A DNA stretch of 36,269 nt from the NCBI RefSeq assembly GCF_040649515.1, contig NZ_JBEZFP010000098.1, positions 1-36,269 of the forward strand, given 5' to 3'. The notes below the pieces were generated by a model. It did no database searches and was not told the DNA's origin. It saw nothing but the letters and a program-made list of their open reading frames with translations. Both the position numbers and the translations under genes were made by a program. Shown one piece after another: positions 15,180 through 22,681 of the stretch (position 1 is the stretch's first letter; each line of letters starts with the position of its first letter). The DNA is from Yinghuangia elevatio. Its GTDB lineage: Bacteria > Actinomycetota > Actinomycetes > Streptomycetales > Streptomycetaceae.

Positions 15180-16447
15180 GACCGCACCCCCTCGGGCCGA
15201 CGCAACACCATCGCGCTCTGGAAGCCGCCGAACCCGCTGCCCACCGACAAGGCGACGTCGACCAGTTGCTCGCGCGCGTGCAACGGCACGTAGTCCAGGT
15301 CGAGTTGCTCGTCGCGTTCGTGCAGGTTCGCGGTCGGCGGGACCACGCCGTGTTCGATCGCCAGGGCGCACGCCGCGATCTCGATCGAGCCGATCGCCCC
15401 GAGGGAGTGCCCGATCATGGACTTGATCGAGCTGACCGGCGTGCGGTACGCGTGCGCGCCGAGCGCCCGCTTGAACGCCGCGGTCTCGTGGATGTCGTTC
15501 TGCTTGGTCGCCGAGCCGTGCGCGTTCACGTAATCGACCTGCGTCGGGTCGGTACGGCCCTCGTCCAGCGCGACGCGGATCGCCTCGGCCATCTCGATGC
15601 CGTCCGGCTTGAGGCCGGTCATGTGGTACGCGTTGGACCGCGACGCGTAACCGGATATCTCGGCGTAGATGTGCGCGCCCCTGGCCCGGGCGTGCCCGTA
15701 CTCCTCCAGGACGAGCATGGCCGCACCCTCCGCGAGGACGAAGCCGTTGCGGGTCCGGTCGAACGGCCGGGACGCGGTGGCCGGTTCGTCGTTGCGCGGC
15801 GAGGTCGCCTTGATCACGTCGAAGCAGGCGACCGCGAGCGGCGAGATCGGCGCGTCCGTGCCACCCGCGAGCACCACGTCGGCGGTGCCCTCGGCGATGA
15901 GGTCCCGTCCGTAGCCGACCGAGTCCAGGCCCGACGTGCAGCCCGACGACACCATCGTCACCGGGCCCTCGGCACCTGCCGCCCAGGCGACCTCGGCGGC
16001 GAAGGAGCTGGGGACCAGGTGGGCGTACAGCTCGGGGACCGCGTAGTCGTGGTCCAGGACCCACTTGCGGCCGGTGTCGCTGAGGACCCGGTACTCGTTC
16101 TCCAGGCCGGTCGTCGCGCCGACCGCGCTGCCGAGGCTGACCGCGACGCGCGCGGGGTCCAGTCCGGACAGTTCCAGGCCGCTGTCCGCGAGGCATTCGC
16201 GGGTGGCGACGACCGCGAACTGCGCGGCGCGGTCCATGCGGGCGACCTCGCGGTGGCTCAGCCCGTGTTCGGCCGGGTCGAAGTCGATCTCGCCGGCCAT
16301 CTGCGAGCGATACGCCGCGGCGTCGAACAACGTGATCGGGCGCGTCGCGGTGCGGCCCGAGGTGATCAGATCCCAGAAGTCCTTGGTCCCGACCCCTCCC
16401 GGCGCCACCACCCCTATACCGGTGACGACGACGCTGCGGCGGCTCAT
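15176..16447 (-). CDS. Ketosynthase alpha (KS-alpha) of the minimal type II PKS
   Basis: The condensing subunit extends the poly-beta-keto chain from malonyl-ACP by decarboxylative Claisen condensation. The 423 residues are the usual length. The catalytic set is complete: Cys170 in VSSGCTSGLDSVGYG, His310 in VNAHGSATKQND, Lys342 in SSIKSMIGH and His347 in GHSLGAIG. The start is the ATG at 16447 after GAGGTGG, overlapping the stop of a 26-codon ORF (ATGA). It is cotranscribed after ACP1 and before CLF. ACP-KS-CLF is not the usual order, which is KS-CLF-ACP. Two copies of a 77-bp repeat separate it from ACP1. Confidence 0.97.
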   Translation of the reverse strand: MSRRSVVVTGIGVVAPGGVGTKDFWDLITSGRTATRPITLFDAAAYRSQMAGEIDFDPAEHGLSHREVARMDRAAQFAVVATRECLADSGLELSGLDPARVAVSLGSAVGATTGLENEYRVLSDTGRKWVLDHDYAVPELYAHLVPSSFAAEVAWAAGAEGPVTMVSSGCTSGLDSVGYGRDLIAEGTADVVLAGGTDAPISPLAVACFDVIKATSPRNDEPATASRPFDRTRNGFVLAEGAAMLVLEEYGHARARGAHIYAEISGYASRSNAYHMTGLKPDGIEMAEAIRVALDEGRTDPTQVDYVNAHGSATKQNDIHETAAFKRALGAHAYRTPVSSIKSMIGHSLGAIGSIEIAACALAIEHGVVPPTANLHERDEQLDLDYVPLHAREQLVDVALSVGSGFGGFQSAMVLRRPEGVRS

Positions 16448-16596
16448 GCCGCCACCTCGCTTCGCTCGGTGGCCGCATTCGCGAAACGCACCCCCACATT
16501 GATTCGCTCGCTCCGCTCACTCATGCCGCCACCTCGCTTCGCTCGGCGGCCGCATTCGCGAAACGCACCCTCTTGTTGATTCGCTCGCTTCGCTCA
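16443..16596 (-). repeat. Tandem 77-bp duplication between ACP1 and KS-alpha
   Basis: Units 16443-16519 and 16520-16596 are each 77 bp and differ at 6 positions (about 92% identity). Each contains a ribosome site (GAGGTGGCGGC) and an ATGAG start context on the minus strand, together with GAGCGAAGCGAG motifs. A third ATGAGTGAG start copy lies at the ACP1 stop. The duplicated DNA is the coupling segment itself. Confidence 0.93.
16444..16524 (-). CDS. Small coupled ORF 2, 26 residues
   Basis: It reads MSERSERINVGVRFANAA then TERSEVAA. The start codon overlaps the stop of small ORF 1 (ATGA), and its own stop overlaps the KS-alpha start (ATGA). GAGGTGGCGGC precedes it. It differs from small ORF 1 at three residues (KR to VG, A to T). 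It may be a translated coupling device, or part of a dispersed repeat that merely happens to be open. No known domain is recognised. Confidence 0.4.
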   Translation of the reverse strand: MSERSERINVGVRFANAATERSEVAA

Positions 16597-16601
16597 CTCA
16601 T
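16521..16601 (-). CDS. Small coupled ORF 1, 26 residues
   Basis: It reads MSERSERINKRVRFANAA then AERSEVAA. The ATG at 16601 overlaps the ACP1 stop (ATGA), and GAGAGG near the end of ACP1 is its ribosome site. The stop overlaps small ORF 2. The peptide is basic and Ser/Arg/Glu-rich with no signal or membrane segment. Whether the product is stable or useful is unknown; frame preservation across all three ATGA joints is what makes it credible. Confidence 0.4.
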   Translation of the reverse strand: MSERSERINKRVRFANAAAERSEVAA

Positions 16602-16849
16602 GCGGGAAGCCTCTCGTTCAGGTAATCGATGAAGCCGCGGGGAGACTTGAGGTCGTCGATGGCGTCGTCGGGGATGGCCACCTTGTACTCGTCCTGGAGC
16701 TTCGTGGCGATCTCGTAGACCAGCAGGGAGTCGAAGCCGAGATCGGTGAACTCCGTGTCGATGATGTCGCCTTCGAGGTCGGAGTGGCCGTCCAGGCCGG
16801 TGCAGTCACGCAGTGTCGCCCGGAAGTCTTCCAGGGTGTATTTGGGCAT
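16598..16849 (-). CDS. Acyl carrier protein 1 of the minimal PKS
   Basis: An 83-residue ACP carrying the growing polyketide on a phosphopantetheine arm. The attachment site is Ser41 in LGFDSLLVYE, the Tyr/Phe-Asp-Ser-Leu signature of type II PKS ACPs. Acidic helices and KLQDEYKVAIPDDAIDD follow. The start is the ATG at 16849 after GGGAAG. It is the first gene of the operon ACP1-smORF1-smORF2-KS-CLF. It lies divergent from KSIII and 65 bases downstream of a SARP-type heptamer pair. ACP2 at 22678 is a second, distinct carrier (LGYDSLALLE), so the two probably split extension and priming roles. Confidence 0.96.
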   Translation of the reverse strand: MPKYTLEDFRATLRDCTGLDGHSDLEGDIIDTEFTDLGFDSLLVYEIATKLQDEYKVAIPDDAIDDLKSPRGFIDYLNERLPA

Positions 16850-16914
16850 CGTTGGCTTCCCATCGCCGCGGGGACCGGTGTGTCTCCACGGTCGTGGACG
16901 GTGCTCCATCGCGG

Positions 16915-16932
16915 CTGGAGAACCACTGGACC
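16915..16932 (-). promoter_or_regulatory. SARP-type heptamer pair upstream of ACP1-KS-CLF
   Basis: On the minus strand GGTCCAG (16932-16926) and TCTCCAG (16921-16915) are 11 bp apart with a 4-base spacer. Each differs by one base from GCTCCAG. The pair ends 65 bases before the ACP1 start. On the plus strand GCTCCAT (16903-16909) is one further match, facing KSIII. Confidence 0.6.
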
Positions 16933-16949
16933 ACCGTGACCCCTGCCGC

Positions 16950-16983
16950 CGCCCCGAGCCGTGCTCGACCGGGGCTCGGGGCG
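16950..16983. promoter_or_regulatory. 11-bp hairpin in the KSIII leader
   Basis: CGCCCCGAGCC (16950-16960) and GGCTCGGGGCG (16973-16983) form a perfect 11-bp stem with a 12-base loop in the ACP1/KSIII divergent region, 86 bases upstream of the KSIII start. It could be a leader structure for KSIII. A terminator role is unlikely at this place. Confidence 0.4.
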
Positions 16984-17068
16984 CGGCGGTGAGGGTGGCG
17001 GAAGGCAGGCCGTGCCGGCGGGCCGCGGACGCGGCTTCGCCGACGGCGGTAGCGAGAGGTGGGATCCG

Positions 17069-18070
17069 ATGAAACGACTCGAAGGACAGGCCCCCGTGCG
17101 GTACGCGCGCATCCTGGGCGTCGGCGCGTACCGCCCGGAGCGCTCGGTGGACAACGCCGAGGTCTGCGCGCTCATCAACTCGTCCGACGCGTGGGTGCAG
17201 TCGCGCTCCGGTATCCGCACGCGCCGCTTCGCGGGGCCGCACGAGACGCTCGAGATGATGGCGGCCACCGCGGCCGGAAAGGCGTTGGCTGCCGCCGGGA
17301 TCGAACCGGCAGACGTGGACTGCGTCCTGGTGAGCACGATCTCGCACCTGCGCCAACTCCCGGGAATGGCACCCGACCTCGCGGTGCGGATCGGCGCCGG
17401 CGGAGCGGGTGCGTTCGACATCTCGGCGGCCTGCGCGGGCGGCTGCTACGGACTCGCCCTCGCGGACTCGATGGTCCGCGGGGGCAACGCCCGCCACGTC
17501 GTGGTGGTCGGCGCCGAGCGCATGCGGGACATCATCGACGCCGAAGACCGGTCGCTGGCCTTTCTGTTCGCCGACGGCGCGGCGGCGTGGGTGGTGGGGC
17601 CCTCCGACGAGCCCGGTATCGGGCCCGTGGCGTGGGGGAGCGACGGCGAGGCGCTCGACGCCCTGACCATGACACGCACCTGGGGGGAGTTCCGCGACGA
17701 CCCCGAACTGCCGTCGCCGGTCCTCTACATGGATGGCCGCAGGGTGTTCCGGTGGACCGCCGGGGAGATCGCCAAGGTGTGCCACACGGCGCTGGAGAAG
17801 GCCGGGGTGACGGCCGCCGACCTGGGGGCGTTCATCCCGCACCAGGCGAACCTGCGGATCACCGAGGTGCTGGCCCACGACCTGCGGCTGCCGGAGCACG
17901 TGGCGGTCGCCGACGACGTGGTCACGTCCGGCAACACATCTTCGGCGTCGGTGCCGCTGGCCATGGAGGCGCTGCTCGCGTCCGGGCGGGCGTCGTCGGG
18001 CGACCTGGCGCTGCTCGCGGGTTTCGGTGCGGGGCTCGCGTACGCGGCCCAGGTCGTGGTGCTGCCCTGA
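17069..18070 (+). CDS. Ketosynthase III (FabH-like) for starter unit priming
   Basis: A 333-residue beta-ketoacyl-ACP synthase III. The Cys-His-Asn triad is intact: Cys122 in DISAACAGGCYGL, His258 in IPHQANLRI and Asn289 in SGNTSSAS. KSIII proteins in type II PKS clusters (ZhuH, FrnI, AlnI class) condense a short acyl-CoA with malonyl-ACP to prime with a non-acetate starter. Together with the AT at 12815 and ACP2 at 22678 this gives a full initiation module. The start is the ATG at 17069 after GAGAGGTGGG; the frame is open upstream to 16961 but runs through the hairpin. It reads alone, divergent from ACP1 and convergent with the ketoreductase. The starter identity cannot be read from the sequence. 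Confidence 0.93.
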   Translation: MKRLEGQAPVRYARILGVGAYRPERSVDNAEVCALINSSDAWVQSRSGIRTRRFAGPHETLEMMAATAAGKALAAAGIEPADVDCVLVSTISHLRQLPGMAPDLAVRIGAGGAGAFDISAACAGGCYGLALADSMVRGGNARHVVVVGAERMRDIIDAEDRSLAFLFADGAAAWVVGPSDEPGIGPVAWGSDGEALDALTMTRTWGEFRDDPELPSPVLYMDGRRVFRWTAGEIAKVCHTALEKAGVTAADLGAFIPHQANLRITEVLAHDLRLPEHVAVADDVVTSGNTSSASVPLAMEALLASGRASSGDLALLAGFGAGLAYAAQVVVLP

Positions 18071-18094
18071 CGCCGGAAGGGCGTGCGGACGACC

Positions 18095-18127
18095 TCGGGC
18101 CCCGGCGCGAAGTGCGCCGGGGCCCGA
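18095..18127. terminator. Bidirectional terminator between KSIII and ketoreductase
   Basis: A perfect 14-bp stem (18095-18108 with 18114-18127, core GGGCCCCGGCGC) with a 5-base loop, located between the convergent stops at 18070 and 18147. Confidence 0.9.
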
Positions 18128-18146
18128 TGCCGTTGGCGGGTCTGGC

Positions 18147-18956
18147 TCAGTAGTTGCCCAGGCCGCCGCAGACGTTGATCGCCTGGGCGGTCACCGCGGC
18201 CGCGGCGTCCGAGGCCAGGTACGCCACCATCGCGGCGACCTCCTCGGGTGCCGTGTAGCGGCCGAGCGGGATCTTGGCCTCGAAGCGGGCGAGCACGTCC
18301 TCTTCGGTGGTGTCCCAGGCCGCCGCGTAGCCCTGCCGCACCTTCGCGGCCATCGGCGTCTCGACGAACCCCGGGCACACCGCGTTGACGGTGATGCCGG
18401 TGCGGGCGAGTTCGAGGCCCAGCGCCTTCGTGAAGCCGACCACGCCGTGTTTGGAGGCCGAGTACGGCGCGGCGAGCACCACGCCCTGCTTGCCGCCCGT
18501 GGAGGCGATGCTGATGACGCGCCCCCAGGCACGCTCGCGCAGTCCGCCGCCGGTCAGCACCTCGCGGGTGACCCGGAAGACGCTGTGGAGGTTGGTGTCG
18601 ATGACGTCGAACCACAGCTCGTCCGGGAGTTCGGCGGTCACCCCGCCACCGCTGCGGCCGGCGTTGTTGACCAGGATGTCGACCGGCCCGAACCGGTCCA
18701 CCGCGGCGGCCACCATGTCCCGGACCGACGCGCCGTCGCGTACGTCGCACGCCGTTCCGGCGGCCTCGACGCCGGCGTCGCCGAGGTCCTTGACGGTGCG
18801 CTCGACGTTGTCGGCGTCGCGCGCGGAGATGAACACGCGGTCGCCGGCCGCGCCGAGCGCCTGGGCGACGGACAGACCGATGCCGCTGGTCGCGCCCGTC
18901 ACCAGTGCGGTGCGCGGGGCGCGGGCGGATGCGGGTGAGGACGGAGCGGTGCTCAT
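18147..18956 (-). CDS. C9 polyketide ketoreductase (ActIII type)
   Basis: A 269-residue short-chain dehydrogenase that reduces one carbonyl (C9) of the nascent chain with NADPH. The sequence is strikingly close to ActIII as I remember it: TGATSGIGL (cofactor loop), NNAG, STGGKQGVV, APYSASKHGVVGFTKALGLE, NAVCPGFVETPMA and the ending NVCGGLGNY. Catalytic residues are Asn122, Ser152, Tyr165 and Lys169. The PGG motif linked to stereocontrol in ActIII is SGG here (residues 102-104). The start is the ATG at 18956, overlapping the accC stop (ATGA). It is the last gene of the operon led by ACP2. Confidence 0.96.
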   Translation of the reverse strand: MSTAPSSPASARAPRTALVTGATSGIGLSVAQALGAAGDRVFISARDADNVERTVKDLGDAGVEAAGTACDVRDGASVRDMVAAAVDRFGPVDILVNNAGRSGGGVTAELPDELWFDVIDTNLHSVFRVTREVLTGGGLRERAWGRVISIASTGGKQGVVLAAPYSASKHGVVGFTKALGLELARTGITVNAVCPGFVETPMAAKVRQGYAAAWDTTEEDVLARFEAKIPLGRYTAPEEVAAMVAYLASDAAAAVTAQAINVCGGLGNY

Positions 18957-20329
18957 ACGGAACCTCCCGGGTCGTGGGGATCGGCCGCCAGGAACTGCGC
19001 CACGAAGGCGGTGTCGTGCTTGGCGTGCCGGAACAGCGGATGGTCGATCACCTCGCGCAGGAACGCGGCCGTGGTGTGCACGCCCGGCCCCGTGATGTGG
19101 AACTCGTCGAGCGCGCGCTGCATGCGGGCGATGGCCGCGGGGCGGTCCGGCGCCCAGACGATCAGCTTGGCGAGGAGGGAGTCGTACACCGCGGGCACCC
19201 GGTAGCCGGGGTAGCCGTGTGTGTCGACGCGTACGAACGGACCGCCCGGCGGCTCGAACCGGGTCAGCACGCCGGGCGCGGGCGCGAAGTCCCGCCGCGG
19301 GTCCTCGGCGTTGAGCCGGCACTCGATCGCGACGCCGCGCACCGCGACGTCGTCCTGCGTGAACGCCAGCCGGGCTCTGGCGGCGACCCGGATCTGCTCG
19401 CGCACCAGGTCGATGCCGGTGACCATCTCGGTGACCGGATGCTCCACCTGGATACGGCAGTTCACCTCCATGAACGAGAACGAGCCGTCGGGCGCGACCA
19501 GGAACTCGAAGGTGCCGGCGCCGACGTACCCGGCCGCGAGCGCGCCGCGGACGGCGGACTCGCCCATGCGCTCGGCCAGTCCGTCGGGCAGCGCGGGGGC
19601 GGGGGCCTCCTCGACGAGCTTCTGGTGGCGCCGCTGCACCGAGCAGTCGCGCTCGCCGAGATGTACGCCGTTGCCGTACGCGTCGCACAGGATCTGGATC
19701 TCGACGTGCCGCGCCGAACCCAAGTAACGCTCCACGTACACGCGTCCGTCGCCGAACAGGGTCTGTGCCTGGGCCCGCGTCTCCTGGTACGCGCGGGCGA
19801 ACGCGCCCGGCTCCGGCACCACCCGCAGGCCGCGCCCGCCGCCCCCCGCGGCGGCCTTGATGATGACCGGGTACCCGATCGAGTCGGCCACCGCAAGGGC
19901 CTCGTCCGCCGTACCGAGCGCGTGCAGACTGCCCGGCAGCAGCGGCAGCCCGGCCTCGTGCATCAGCGCCCGGGCGGCGGTCTTGTCGCCGAGGCGCTCG
20001 ATGACCCCGGGCGGCGGCCCGATGAACACGATGCCGTTGGCCGCGCACTCCTCGGCGAGGACCGGGTCCTCGGAGAGGAACCCGTAGCCGGGATGGACCG
20101 CGTCCGCGCCGGTGCGCAGCGCCGCCTCGACGATCGCGGGCACGCTGAGGTAGCTGTGCCGGGCGGCCGCCGGGCCGATCTGCACGGCCTCGTCGGCGAA
20201 CCGGACGACCGCGGAGTCGCGGTCCTCCGTCGAATGCACGGCGACCACGCGCAGGTCGAGTTCCTTGCAGGTACGCGCGACGCGCAGGGCGATCTCGCCC
20301 CGGTTCGCGATCAACACGGTGGAGAACAT
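18953..20329 (-). CDS. accC: Biotin carboxylase subunit of acetyl-CoA carboxylase
   Basis: A 458-residue ATP-grasp enzyme that carboxylates biotin on BCCP. FSTVLIANRGEIALRVART opens it; KAAAGGGGRGLRVV is the glycine-rich ATP loop; EVNCRIQVEHPVTEMVTG carries the catalytic Arg. The length fits a stand-alone biotin carboxylase with no fused BCCP domain, unlike the BC-BCCP alpha chains (AccA type) that actinobacteria generally use. The start is the ATG at 20329, 7 bases after the accB stop, with GAGGGA as ribosome site. The stop overlaps the ketoreductase start. It probably serves malonyl-CoA supply for the cluster. Confidence 0.95.
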   Translation of the reverse strand: MFSTVLIANRGEIALRVARTCKELDLRVVAVHSTEDRDSAVVRFADEAVQIGPAAARHSYLSVPAIVEAALRTGADAVHPGYGFLSEDPVLAEECAANGIVFIGPPPGVIERLGDKTAARALMHEAGLPLLPGSLHALGTADEALAVADSIGYPVIIKAAAGGGGRGLRVVPEPGAFARAYQETRAQAQTLFGDGRVYVERYLGSARHVEIQILCDAYGNGVHLGERDCSVQRRHQKLVEEAPAPALPDGLAERMGESAVRGALAAGYVGAGTFEFLVAPDGSFSFMEVNCRIQVEHPVTEMVTGIDLVREQIRVAARARLAFTQDDVAVRGVAIECRLNAEDPRRDFAPAPGVLTRFEPPGGPFVRVDTHGYPGYRVPAVYDSLLAKLIVWAPDRPAAIARMQRALDEFHITGPGVHTTAAFLREVIDHPLFRHAKHDTAFVAQFLAADPHDPGGSV

Positions 20330-20336
20330 GCGTCCC

Positions 20337-20879
20337 TCATTCCGCGGCGGCGTCCAGCGCGACGAGCGGCTGGCCGTACTCGACGGGCTCGTTGTCGTCG
20401 ACGAGGAACCGTGCGATCCGCCCGGCCCGGTCCGCGTGCACCGGGATCATCAGCTTCATCACCTCGACGATGCCGACCTGGCGGCCGGGGGCGACCAGGT
20501 CGCCTTCCGCGACGAAGGGCGGCGCGCCGGGTTCGGGGGAGCGGTAGAAGGTGCCCACGCTGGGTGCGGCGATGGTGCGTTCGCCGGGAGGCCCGGCGGC
20601 GCGGGTGTCGGGCGGCACGGGACCGGCGGGAGCGTTCGCCGTCGCGGGGGTGGAGGAGTGGGCGGTCGGCGCGGGGTGGTCGGGCGCGACGGGTGCGGCG
20701 GACTGCCACTCCAGTTCGACGAGGACGTCGCCTGCCCGTACGCGCACGGCGGACGGTGCCGTGCTCAGGTCGACGATCAGGCGGGTCGCGTGCTCACGCA
20801 CCGCGCCCACCAGATCGATCAGTTCGGCGGCGGTGTCGGGGGCGAGGTCGTGTACGGGCTGTTCCGGGGCGAGGGTCAC
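20337..20879 (-). CDS. accB: Biotin carboxyl carrier protein (BCCP)
   Basis: A 180-residue BCCP of acetyl-CoA carboxylase. The C-terminal biotinyl domain (about 103-178) has the biotin Lys142 in EVMKLM, where the canonical sequence is EAMKM. APSVGTFYRSPEPGAPPFV starts the domain. An Ala/Pro-rich linker (about 61-100) separates it from an N-terminal helical part. The start is a GTG at 20879, overlapping the upstream accDA stop (GTGA). Position and overlap show that it works with accDA and accC in one complex. Confidence 0.94.
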   Translation of the reverse strand: MTLAPEQPVHDLAPDTAAELIDLVGAVREHATRLIVDLSTAPSAVRVRAGDVLVELEWQSAAPVAPDHPAPTAHSSTPATANAPAGPVPPDTRAAGPPGERTIAAPSVGTFYRSPEPGAPPFVAEGDLVAPGRQVGIVEVMKLMIPVHADRAGRIARFLVDDNEPVEYGQPLVALDAAAE

Positions 20880-22681
20880 TGGTCCTGCTCCTCTGCGGTC
20901 GGATGCGGGGGCGCGCCCACGGGTGCGTCCGGGGACCTTTCCGGGGATGTGTCCGGGGATGTGTCCGAGGGCGTGTCCGCGGTCGTGTTCGGGGCACCGG
21001 TGGGCGCACCGAACGCGCGGAATTTGGCGAGGCGTTCGGCCATCAGGCGCTCGCCGCCGAGCGGTACGAGCGCGTCGAGCGCGGCGCCCACGACGGCGGC
21101 GAGGTCGGCCGCCATCCGCGCGGGGTCGGCCTGCGGGCCGCCTTCGGGAACCGGGACCACGCCGTCGACCGCGCCGAGTGCCAGGAGTTCACGTGCGCCG
21201 AGGCGAAGGGCGGCGGCCGCGTCGGCGGCGCGCGCCGGGTCGTCCCACAGGATCGCGGCGCAGCCCTCGGGACTGATGACCGAGTACACCGCGTCCGCGA
21301 GCATCACCACGCGGTCGGCGACGGCGAGCGCGAGGGCGCCGCCGCTGCCGCCCTCCCCGGTGACCACGCTGACGATCGGCACCGGGAGCGCGGCCATGAG
21401 GCGGATGCTCTCGGCGATGGCGACGCACTGGCCCTGCTCCTCGGCCTCGATGCCCGGGTACGCGCCCGGCGTGTCGACGAAAGTCAGTACGGGCGCCCGC
21501 AGCTTTGCGGCCAGCCGCATCAGGCGCATCGCCTTGCGATAGCCGGCCGGCGTGGCCATGCCGTAGTTGCGCGTCGCCAGTTCGGCCAGGCTCTCGCCCT
21601 TCTCGTGGCCGATGGCGACGACCGTGCGTCCGGCGAACCGGGCGGTGCCGCCGACGATCGCCGGGCAGTCGCCGTGCGCTCGGTCGCCGCGCAGCTCCTG
21701 GAAGTCGTCGAGGAGGTGCGCGAAGTAGGAAAGGGTGCCGGGTCGTTCGATCGCTCGGGCGGCGCGGACCGTCGCCCAGGGGTCGCGTGGCGGCAGGAGC
21801 TCCGGATCACGGACGAGCGGGTCCCGCGGGCCTGGCTTCAGGGGGTCGGCAGCCGACGGCTCCGGTGGGGCCGCGGCGGTCAGCAACTTGGCCAGCACCG
21901 AGCGCAGTTCCCCGCGTTTGGCGACGACGTCCACGATCCCGTGTGCCAGCAGGAATTCCGCCCGCTGGAAGCCCGGCGGCAGTTCCTGGCGGATCGTCTG
22001 GGCGATCACCCGGGGGCCGGCGAACCCGAGACGGGCGCCGGGCTCGGTGACGATGACGTCGCACAGCGTGGCGTACGACGCGGCCACCCCGCCGAACGTG
22101 GGGTCGGTGACCAGCGACACGGTCAGGACGCCCGCAGCGTCCAGCCGGGCCAGGGCGCCGCTGGTCTTGGCCATCTGCATGAGCGCGACGATGCCCTCTT
22201 GCATGCGGGCTCCGCCCGACGCGCACACGAGCAGCAGCGGTACGCGGTCGCGCAGCGCGGATTCGGCGGCCTCGGCGACCAGTTCGCCGACCGCGCCGCC
22301 GAGGCTGCCGCCCATGAAGCGGAAGTCCATGACCGCGGCGACGACGGGTCTGCCCTCGATCGTCCCGCGTACGCACACGACGGCTTCGTCGAGCCCGGTC
22401 GCGGCCCGGGCCTGCGCCACCCGTTCGGGATACGGTCTGGAGTCGGTGAACCCGAGCGGGTCGGCGGTGTACGCGGCGCCACCGACCCGCGACACGCTTG
22501 CGGTGTCGAAGAGTTGGCCGATGCGCTCGTCCGCGGTCAGGGGATGGTGGTGGCCGCAGTCGGGACATACCCGGTGGGCGGTCGCGAACCGCTTCGCGTA
22601 CACCAGCGAGCCGCATCCCCGGCAGGCGAGCCATCGGGGCGGCGCCGTCGGGTCGGCGACCGCGGCGACACTCGTGCTCAT
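20876..22681 (-). CDS. Fused acetyl-CoA carboxylase carboxyltransferase beta-alpha subunits (AccD-AccA)
   Basis: A 601-residue protein joining both carboxyltransferase subunits, which move the carboxyl from biotin to acetyl-CoA. Residues about 1-275 are AccD: a zinc ribbon CRGCGS ... CPDCGHHH, then DFRFMGGSLGGAVGE, LLLVCASGGARMQEG and DPTFGGVAASYA. A Pro-rich linker follows (about 278-305). Residues about 310-570 are AccA: HLLDDFQELRGDRAHGD, VAIGHEKGES, TFVDTPGAYPGIEAEEQGQ, GEGGSGGALALAVADRVVML and SVISPEGCAAILW. The tail has short T/S-P-D repeats. The start is the ATG at 22681, overlapping the ACP2 stop (ATGA). The fused order beta then alpha in a cluster operon is unusual for an actinobacterium. 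Confidence 0.93.
   Translation of the reverse strand: MSTSVAAVADPTAPPRWLACRGCGSLVYAKRFATAHRVCPDCGHHHPLTADERIGQLFDTASVSRVGGAAYTADPLGFTDSRPYPERVAQARAATGLDEAVVCVRGTIEGRPVVAAVMDFRFMGGSLGGAVGELVAEAAESALRDRVPLLLVCASGGARMQEGIVALMQMAKTSGALARLDAAGVLTVSLVTDPTFGGVAASYATLCDVIVTEPGARLGFAGPRVIAQTIRQELPPGFQRAEFLLAHGIVDVVAKRGELRSVLAKLLTAAAPPEPSAADPLKPGPRDPLVRDPELLPPRDPWATVRAARAIERPGTLSYFAHLLDDFQELRGDRAHGDCPAIVGGTARFAGRTVVAIGHEKGESLAELATRNYGMATPAGYRKAMRLMRLAAKLRAPVLTFVDTPGAYPGIEAEEQGQCVAIAESIRLMAALPVPIVSVVTGEGGSGGALALAVADRVVMLADAVYSVISPEGCAAILWDDPARAADAAAALRLGARELLALGAVDGVVPVPEGGPQADPARMAADLAAVVGAALDALVPLGGERLMAERLAKFRAFGAPTGAPNTTADTPSDTSPDTSPERSPDAPVGAPPHPTAEEQDQ
20927..20998 (-). repeat. Six 12-bp repeats encoding the accDA tail
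   Basis: Plus-strand units of the form GTCCGGGGATGT repeat six times with period 12 and some changes. On the coding strand they give degenerate tetrapeptides (TPSD, TSPD, TSPE, RSPD) at the C-terminus of the fused carboxyltransferase. This is a disordered tail likely to vary in length between strains. Confidence 0.8.

Noticed and set aside
16903..16909. GCTCCAT as a SARP site for KSIII
   Set aside because: It is a single match about 160 bases from the KSIII start, and the next heptamer in phase (GCTGGAG) fits poorly. The minus-strand pair facing ACP1 is better.
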